From positions 3,100,001 through 3,164,000 of the forward strand of contig OX442316.1 in the NCBI GenBank assembly GCA_949358305.1: a DNA stretch of 64,000 nucleotides, given 5' to 3'. A program made the translations under genes and the position numbers. Of this stretch, positions 56,929 to 64,000 are shown in pieces. Numbering within the stretch: position 1 is the stretch's first letter; each line of letters begins with the position of its first letter. A model generated the notes under the pieces. That model had not been told where the DNA came from. It saw nothing but the letters and a program-made list of their open reading frames with translations, and did no database searches. The DNA comes from Strigamia acuminata. Lineage: Eukaryota > Arthropoda > Chilopoda > Geophilomorpha > Linotaeniidae.

Positions 56929-59417
56929 ATGGCCGAGTTAAGAGTTTTGGTGGTTTTGGTCGTGGCGGCCGTTTTGGCGGCCGGAGACGTGCTGGCGCTC
57001 GATTGCGGGCCGTGCGACGTGTCCGAATGTCCGCCGCCGAACGAGTGTTTGGCCGGGATGGTGAAGGATGCGTGCGGATGCTGCTTTGTGTGCGCGCGTC
57101 GTGAGGGGGAGAGATGCGACCACAGGAGTTTGAAGTTGCCGGAGAATTTCAGTTATGGGCGTTGTGGAGATCAACTCGAGTGCAGACTGAGGGAGGATTT
57201 GAAGGAGAAGGTAAATTTTAATTTTGGGGTTTGTTTGGGGTTTTTTTGGGGTATTTTGGGATGGGTTTTGGAGGGTTTGGTTTTTAATTTTGATTTATGG
57301 GGTTGTTTAATTGGAAAAGGTTGGATTTTGCATTGAATTTGATGGTTTTTTTATGGGGAGGTTGAGTTTAGATGGGAATTATGGGATTTTTTTTATGAGT
57401 TTTGATATCATCATATGAGTTTTTTTTTTTTTCTGGTGGAAAAATTTAATTTTGTGATTTTTTTGTTTTAATGAAAAGATGAGTTTTTGTGAGTTTTGAA
57501 ATGAAGGATTGATAGGTTTTTGGTTAAAGATTTTATTTCTGAGGGTATTGCTTGATTATAAAAGTCGTATAAAGTGATTTTTTTTATTTCAAAAGTGACA
57601 AAAAGTCATTTTTTGGTTTCAAAAGTCACAAAAATTAAATTTTTTATTTTTTTAGAAAAATGATTAAAATCAATTGTTAATACCATAAAAAGACACTTTT
57701 TAGTTTCAAAACTCACAAAAAGTCATTACTTTTATTTCTAAAGTCACAAAAAGTTAGTTTTTGATTTAAAAAAATATATTAAAATCAGTTTTTAGTATCA
57801 TAACTCATAAAAAGTCCTTTATTTGATTTCAAAACTCATAAAAAGTCCTTTATTTGATTTCAAAACTCACAAAAAAGTCATTTATTGACTTTTTGTTAGT
57901 TTTAAAATCAAAAAAGGACTTTTGACATTTTTTGACTTAAAAATCATTAAATAGATGTTTCATTTCAAAAAAAATCAAAACGATCATTTCTTAATTTTCA
58001 AAGTCAAAAAAAGTCGATTTCTTAATTTTCAAAGTCAAAAAAAGTCATTTCTTAATTTTCAAAGTCAAAAAAAGTCATTTCTTAATTTTCAAAGTCAAAA
58101 AAAGTCATTTCTTAATTTTCAAAGTCAAAAAAGACATTATTTTTTCATAATTACGAAGAATTTTTAATTTCCTTCTCAATCAAAAAATCATTTACCAATA
58201 AAAAAAAAAACTTTCCCATGACTTTCCAAATTTTCTCAAATCTAAACATCAGCTCCAACCACAACCGACCTTTGAATTTTTGCAAAAATCACCCTAAACT
58301 CATCCACAAGGCCGAAAGATCATCTTCCCAAACTGTTTATTTCAAACAAGCCGACCCCACTGATAACCCGTTGCAATTTTCTTACATAAGGACGCACCAG
58401 AAGCAATCTGTTACTGCAAACAAAACGACGTAGTGTGCGGCTCCAATGGCAAAACCTACTACAACATGTGCCAACTCATGGAAGATGCCTATCGAAGGCG
58501 AGACGGCCTCAAAGTGCACACGCGCGGCCCATGCCGAGCAGGTACATTGAAAACCCGAAACCCAAACCGAAAAATATCAAATTACCATGAATAAAGCCCC
58601 ATTCAATTTCCCAATTGATGCACAAAATCACAAACATCGCTCCCAAGGTCGTTTTATTGATAAAAACCAATCTTTTTTTAGTCCCGTGGATCGTTTCTGG
58701 ACCCGATGACGTAACGCAGAAAAAGGGCTCCAACGTTGCACTCTCTTGCGAGGCCATGGGCTTCCCTATCCCGTCGATCGAGTGGCACATTACCGGCAGC
58801 GACGGCGTGACCGTTGCGCTGCCTAGCGACGATCAGCATGTCGCCGTGCAAGCGCGCGGCGGGCCCGAGCAATTCGAGATCACCGGCTGGCTGCAGTTGT
58901 TGAACATCGACGAACACAATGACGGGACTTATTATTGCGTTGCTAAGAATTCCGAGGGAGAAATCAGAGCTTCTGCTCGCGTTATTGTCCAGAGTGAGTT
59001 ATTTATTCGCGGTTTATTTCATTTTTAAAGGTTTTTAGAAAAGGTGACATGGCGGTTTGTCTGTTTCAACTTCCTGTGCACGGTGGCGCCACCGCTTGAG
59101 ATATTAAACAAAAATGGATGCCGGTTTATCAGGGTCAACTCTAAATCCGCTTTGTTTTTTATTAAAAAGTGGTTACTAAATTTTGAAATTAGGCTTATCC
59201 TGTTCACAATAAAATTCTTTATCCGCCCGTATAATTTTTTTTTACGTTTTAATGCGAGAAAATTCATTCTTCGTAATTTTTGGCGCGATCACGACCGATA
59301 GTTGTGGCGATTTGAGAAAGAAATAAACAGTAGTTTATATTTATATATTTAATTACATTTATATATTTAATTTGTTTTATTGCAGTGGACGATTATTCCA
59401 ATGAGACTGAGGACTAG
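56929..59417 (+). CDS. Secreted IGFBP-Kazal-Ig protein (IGFBP7/IGFBPL1-like)
   Basis: Exons: 56929-57210, 58391-58541, 58682-58993, 59386-59417; phases agree and give 258 residues. Signal peptide (MAELRVLVVLVVAAVLAAGD, about 1-24), IGFBP N-terminal domain (about 25-94) with the hallmark ACGCCFVC, Kazal domain (about 97-144, VCGSNGKTYYNMCQL and GPC), Ig I-set domain (about 148-245, LSCEAMG…GTYYCVAKNSEG), then a short acidic tail. The domain order is that of IGFBP-related protein 1 (IGFBP7) and its insect counterparts, which are extracellular and thought to bind insulin-like peptides or matrix. The start is the first Met, preceded by CAAA. The 5' UTR region is GC-rich (56700-56928). The first intron (1.2 kb) is full of repeats. 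Confidence 0.93.
57940..58135. repeat. ~30-bp tandem repeat in IGFBP-gene intron
   Basis: Five units of tcatttcttaattttcaaagtc plus aaaaaag; the flanking 57565-57930 contains looser copies of aaaagtcattttttgatttc. Confidence 0.9.
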
Positions 59418-60848
59418 TGATCTGCAATTCGGTGAATCCAAGCGGACAAATGCAATAACCAAAGCTTTTTTTTATGTTATTAATATAAATGATATTTTAA
59501 TTAATTTTTAATATTATTATGTAAGTTCTTATCTTGTTTTTAGTTCTAAGTTTATTTAAATAAAAAGATGTTGATTGTAAGTTGATATTGGGTGGTTTGG
59601 AGAGGAATTTGGTTTGTTTGATGTTGGGAAAAAAAATTAGGATTTAAATAAAAAATTTGGGGTTAATGATCGGGTTTTTTTTAGTGGGTGATTGCGCTGC
59701 CATCTTTTGGAGGGTTTGTTCAACACTAGGGGGTTGGACTACACTGCGGTGCGTCAATTTATTAATTTACTTGAGTTTGGGGCCCGAGACGATTTTTATT
59801 CTAGGTCCTTTATGACTTAAATCAAACCTGGATAATTGTATTGTGTGTTTAAAATTTAATTGTTTTTTGGTCTAGTAATCAATTTGTTGGCCTAAAATTG
59901 GACTTTTTGACATGAACTTCGCTGCTTTGAGCATAAAACTGGGTATTTAGCATAAATTTGGAATATTTTGAGCCTAAAACTCGGTTGTTAGCATAAAATT
60001 GGAAGTTTTTAGCCTAAAATTGGAAGCTTTTGGCCTAAAATTAGAAGTTTTTAGCCTAAAATTGGAAGTTTTGGGCATAAAATTAGATTTCTTTGATCGA
60101 AAATAAAAAAAAAAATTTTCTGGTCTGAAACTGTTTTTTTCTGGCCTGAAATTGGATTTTTGACCTAAAATTTGATTATTGACATTCGTCTTTTTTCTGT
60201 AAGCCATAATCCGCCCCTGCTAAGTGAATTTCGTCTTTGGGCCTGCTTATAATTATTTCGATTTTGCGAGTTCAGTCTTGCGTGTAAATGACGCATGAAA
60301 ATGGTTTCTTTTTTGTTTTCATTCAAAGAATTGTAGTTGTGGCCCTTTTATTTGAACACAATTATCCATTTACTCACGTTTTTGGAGGTGGAAGCTCCGC
60401 CTCGAAGGATATGTGACACACGTTGGAAGTCAAGCACCTCGATCTAATAAAACTTTCGTGGCCGCCATTTTAAACTTGCTTGTAAAAACCAAAACCCGGC
60501 ATACACCATGAAAAGTGACGTTCGGCCTAAAACTCGGGATATTCATGAAAACCACCATCAACCAAGTGACGTACTTGCATGAAAATATGCAATTTAAACG
60601 ACAAACAGCCCAACAAGTCTCGTTCTCGCGGGAAAACACGAGATTTACACGAAAAACACCCCAAAAAGTCTCGTTCTGGCGTGAAAACACGCGATTTTTA
60701 CGAAAAAAACCACGAAAAGTGACGTTCTGGCACGAAAACATCAGATTTCCACATGATTTACTTGTCACAGCATCGATTCAACAACCTAAATTTTTATTTG
60801 TTTTCTTGAATTACATTACTTGCAATCATAAATAAATAAACAAAAAAG
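59418..60848. other. 3' UTR and repeat-rich spacer between convergent genes
   Basis: AATAAA for the IGFBP gene at 59559-59564. Two arrays: 59980-60080 (units of gcctaaaattggaagttttt) and about 60500-60760 (roughly 55-bp units with acgttctggcgtgaaaacac). A segment near 60470-60505 shares ccattttaaacttgcttgta-like sequence with repeats at 34.4 and 55.6 kb. No gene. Confidence 0.6.
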
Positions 60849-63611
60849 TCACAACTCAATTATTCTTGTCAGGCAATACTTCTTCCGCTCAGCCAACTGC
60901 GCGTCTGCAATGAACGCTTTTGAGCCCACATCCGGAACAGCTGGTTGAGGCAAACTCCCAAGATTCGAAGCCAAACTCTGAAACTTCGAAGCGAATTGAC
61001 AAAACCCGGGAACAACGAGATCTTGCAAAACACTCCCCGTCGCCGCTAGGCCATCATCCTGCGAAACACTTGACAAATCCGATGCAGTGTTCGATAGAAT
61101 CATCACAGCGTCGGAGGAATCTGAGATTTTACTACAGTCAACCTCGGATTTGGATTCTTCGTGAATTTCTGGCAATTTGGCATCGGAGAATCCGCACATG
61201 TTTGCAATCAGGCGTGGATATGGTGTTGGTCTGCACCGGTCTTCCTGCGGAGCGCTGGTAGGAACGGTTGATTGAGATAAACCTGCTGCTAAGATGCCGC
61301 AACTACTCAGCAGAAAGTTGTGTTTGGATTCAAGCGGTTCCAGGATTGGTGGGGTGTTTGACGTGGAACAAGATTGTTGGATTTCGCAGCTACCTTTTGC
61401 GGCTTCCAGTTCAGCGTTGTTCGGAGGTTTCTTCGGCTTTTGATTGGGTGGGCGAAACTTGGATAATTGTGACATTAAATAACTAAATGCTGTACTGGCA
61501 ATTCCTTGAAATATAAGAATATGATGATGTAATGTAATTTAATGCAAACTTAACCAAAAATTGCACGTTAACCTTTCGGGGGGAATGGGAATTCTTTTAG
61601 ACTGAGATGTCTTTCTACCAGGAATCCGGGATTCCTTTCGGCCGGGAATCCGGGATTCCTTTTGGCCGGGAATCCGGGATTCCTTTTGGCCGGGAATCCG
61701 GGATTCCTTTTGGCCGGGATTCCTGGATTCCTTTTGGCCGGGATTCCTGGATTTCTTTTTACCAGGAATCCAGGATTCCTTTTGGCCGGAATTCCAGGTT
61801 TTCTTTTGACCGGGAATCTGGGATTCCTTTTGACTGGGATTCCAGGATTTCTTTCGATCAAGATTCTGAACCGGAATTCTTTCGACTGAGATTCTTTTCA
61901 ACCGGGATTCTTTTCACCGGGATTCTTTTCGACCGGGATTCTTTTCGACCGGGATTCTTTTCTACTGGGATTCATTTTGACCGCAGTACAGTTTGCTTGA
62001 GGGAATTACTTACCAGCGTGTTGTACAGAATGAATCGGATTTCCTCGTATACTTTTATTTAATTGGCTCATTGATGGCAATGCCAAATACATATCGCTAA
62101 AAGGTGATGTTTTCATTTCTTGAAAACAACCTCTGCTTTTTCTTCGCTCTAACTTTCCTCGATGAAAAGGAATTTTCAGTCCTACCGATTGTAAAACTGC
62201 TGAAAATGTGGTGACAATTTCTCCGAGAAAGTCTAAAATAAAATATAAACTTTGAGAACCAGCTAATAATTAATAGACAACATTACAGTATGTCTTTACC
62301 AAGAGCATCCTTCTCAGATTCGATTGGGATAGCTCTGTTATTGAAGAAGCGGGTATTTGCCGATCGAAACATATGGAAATAACCGCTTTCGTACTGAAGT
62401 TGATAGTTTATCCGAAAACACACATACTTAGACTGAAATATTGATGGTTCAGGCCCTGAACAGAAAAAGATATTATTGTTTTAGATTCACATATCAATCT
62501 TTTCTCATTATTACCTAATTCAATGGTCTCAATCTCACTCAGCAATACCCTTTGGTACTGTGTTATGCGATCGGATTCATCCTCATATCTAGAAACACCA
62601 TTAATCTTAATTTGCAATCTAAAATGACACTTTTCAAACCTACTCAGCAACATAATATGAATCCTTAGTCACAATTAAAACAATATTCATTTCTTGCTGA
62701 GCTGGATCACCATATCTAGTTTGTTATCAAATAAGTAAAACTATATCAACGAAGGTTAACGCTCCCATTTCTTTTACCTGGTCACCCTACTTCCCTCACT
62801 ATGTGGACATTTGTTCATATCCTGAGGAACACCATTCCCTAACCCAATCCATCAACAAATTCTAAACATTTCCAAAGAAACTACAAACCAGGAAAAGGGC
62901 CCAAACTGATTTGCTTAAGGTCATAACCAGGGAATGGCCAGTCTCCATAACAGACTTCCACTGATAAATATCCACATTGTGTAAAAGGAATAGTAAGGGT
63001 TAAGGGTTAAGGATTAAACATACTCTGGATCAGCATCTATGACAGCCCAAGCTCCAAGAACAATTTCATCACTAGAAGCAAAGATTTTCTTGCAATCTTC
63101 AATCAGATGGTAGATATGTCCAGCTTGGCACACAAACATACTAACATTCCCCTGAAGAACTTCGCTTTCAGCCGCAAAACCAAATATGTCATCAGACACA
63201 AAGTGTCCCAGCATAAGATCCATTGTGGATTGTCTCTTAAAACTTTTTTTATACTGGTTCATCAAATACCTGAGTTGAAAGCCCAAACTACATCAATCGA
63301 CCAATCATACTGTTTCCGTCATCATACCTTGCAAAAGATACCAACGCTACCATGAGGTTCACTTCTGGAGCCAAGGTTACGTTGTCATAATAAGTTGACG
63401 CTTCCTCTGGCAAGAGAGCACTCAACGGTATAAAAATCTCTTCGCCCAGTGTAGTCATATCTTTTTCATTCGGTGGTTTGCCCTGCAAGATGTCAAAGCA
63501 CGCTTGCCGGTATCCATCCCTGAATGCATTCAGGTAATACCTATTGGCCGAATAATATCCGTCTTTTACGGCTCCGACCAATCGTCTTTCGCCCGTCCGC
63601 GTAAAGTCCCC
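60849..63611 (-). CDS. INPP5F: SAC2/INPP5F phosphoinositide phosphatase, 3' part only
   Basis: 4-phosphatase acting on PI4P in endosomal membranes (established for the family). Exons in the window: 63611-63328, 63269-63020, 62696-62644, 62588-62515, 62455-62300, 62232-62014, 61504-60849; phases agree. The first visible exon is the end of the Sac domain (GDFTRTGERRLVGAVKDGYY, SANRYYLNAFRDGYRQA). Next is the hSac2 homodimerisation domain (VLGAWAVIDADPEY, YYVAEYEDESDRITQYQRVL, LSEIETIELG, SKYVCFRINYQLQYESGYFH). The last exon (218 codons) is Ser/Pro-rich, low in conservation, ending TRIIEL. The catalytic CX5R exon is beyond the right edge. One intron (62589-62643) is only 55 bp. Confidence 0.9.
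61612..61990. repeat. 24-bp tandem repeat with internal palindrome in INPP5F intron
   Basis: About 15 units of cgggattccttttggccggg plus aatc, drifting to shorter tctttt-based units towards 61.99 kb. Each unit contains ggaatcc…ggattcc, so transcripts could form serial hairpins. Open in several frames on both strands; not coding. Confidence 0.93.
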
Positions 63612-64000
63612 CTTAAACATTAGACAATATGTTAAAAATGTAACAGAAGTGTCAATATTATACCGGTAGTTATGGGTGGGCGCCCTTTGTCTCCCGACAA
63701 CCAATATTTTTAGATATACTCCGTTTACGTCTGTCCACAGACCTAAATACCCTAGACTGCGAGCTGAGGGATTGTGGGCAGGGCCGTCTTTACACTTTTC
63801 AGCGCCCTGGGCTAATAAAACTCAGGCGACCCTTGCCCAGCACTTTTCTGTGCCCGGCGCCCTTCTGTGCCCATCAAGCCCCTGTGAAATTGGTGAAGCG
63901 AGACACGAAACAGGAAGTTGGAGAGCATGAATGACGTCACTTCCTCCCTCTCACAAGCTGGGCGCCATTTGCAGTGCGCAGTCCAGTAGTATTTAAGTCT
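63612..64000. other. INPP5F intron running off the window; TE end at 63780
   Basis: Intron sequence. At about 63780 a segment beginning cagggccgtctttacac looks like the terminus of a non-autonomous DNA transposon (CAGGGCCG-type), with the other end outside the window. No exon seen. Confidence 0.4.

Noticed and set aside
61539-62062. ORFs on both strands of the 24-bp array (GFLLAGNP and PGQKESRI types)
   Set aside because: Pure tandem-repeat translation inside an INPP5F intron; resembling collagen-like repeats only by composition.
1-64000. CRISPR arrays, operons, riboswitches, bacterial origins, tRNA or rRNA genes
   Set aside because: The tandem arrays have no unique spacers and the genes are spliced eukaryotic ones; I saw no convincing tRNA cloverleaf or rRNA sequence.

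Overview
The window is a piece of an AT-rich animal nuclear genome, almost certainly an insect. Genes are split by GT-AG introns (and one GC-AG intron), many of them short. Coding exons encode arthropod-type proteins, including a lipophorin-receptor-type cytoplasmic tail and a DUF4806 protein. Introns and spacers are full of small inverted-repeat transposons (MITEs) and private minisatellites. All identifications come from reading translated exons by eye; no database search was possible.

Layout: (1) 2.0-5.9 kb, + strand, an equilibrative nucleoside transporter (SLC29 type) lacking only its first exon(s). (2) 6.5-8.6 kb, - strand, a complete secreted CUB-domain protein with a TATA promoter. 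(3) 11.7-12.3 kb and 21.1-21.6 kb, a near-identical 0.53-kb direct duplication carrying a promoter/first exon and a strongly foldable segment; it brackets the next two genes. (4) 13.2-15.5 kb, - strand, a diverged importin-alpha with a degenerate autoinhibitory domain and a partly lost NLS pocket. (5) 18.6-20.0 kb, - strand, a leucine-rich-repeat protein with an uninterrupted ORF. (6) 21.9-27.0 kb, - strand, BTBD9. (7) 27.2-31.3 kb, - strand, cytosolic peptide:N-glycanase (NGLY1/Pngl). (8) 32.0-46.7 kb, + strand, a full Ror receptor tyrosine kinase (signal peptide, Ig, Frizzled, kringle, TM, kinase) divergent from the PNGase gene and containing an 8.7-kb first intron. (9) 48.8-51.7 kb, + strand, a DUF4806 protein. 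(10) 52.7-54.9 kb, + strand, a miniature lipophorin-receptor-like protein: signal peptide, short Ser/Thr/Asn-rich stalk, TM and NPVY tail, but no LDL-binding, EGF or propeller domains. (11) 56.9-59.4 kb, + strand, a secreted IGFBP-Kazal-Ig protein (IGFBP7/IGFBPL1 type). (12) 60.8-63.6 kb, - strand, the 3' part of the SAC2/INPP5F phosphoinositide phosphatase, whose 5' exons lie beyond the right edge.

The genes do not form a pathway; this is an ordinary gene-dense insect neighbourhood. The most unusual items are the miniature receptor, the importin-alpha with eroded NLS- and IBB-domain residues, the duplicated foldable promoter block, and a rich set of non-autonomous DNA transposons, several with perfect target-site duplications (two hAT-like with 8 bp, one MULE-like with 9 bp, one Harbinger-like with TTA, several Tc1/pogo-like with TA).
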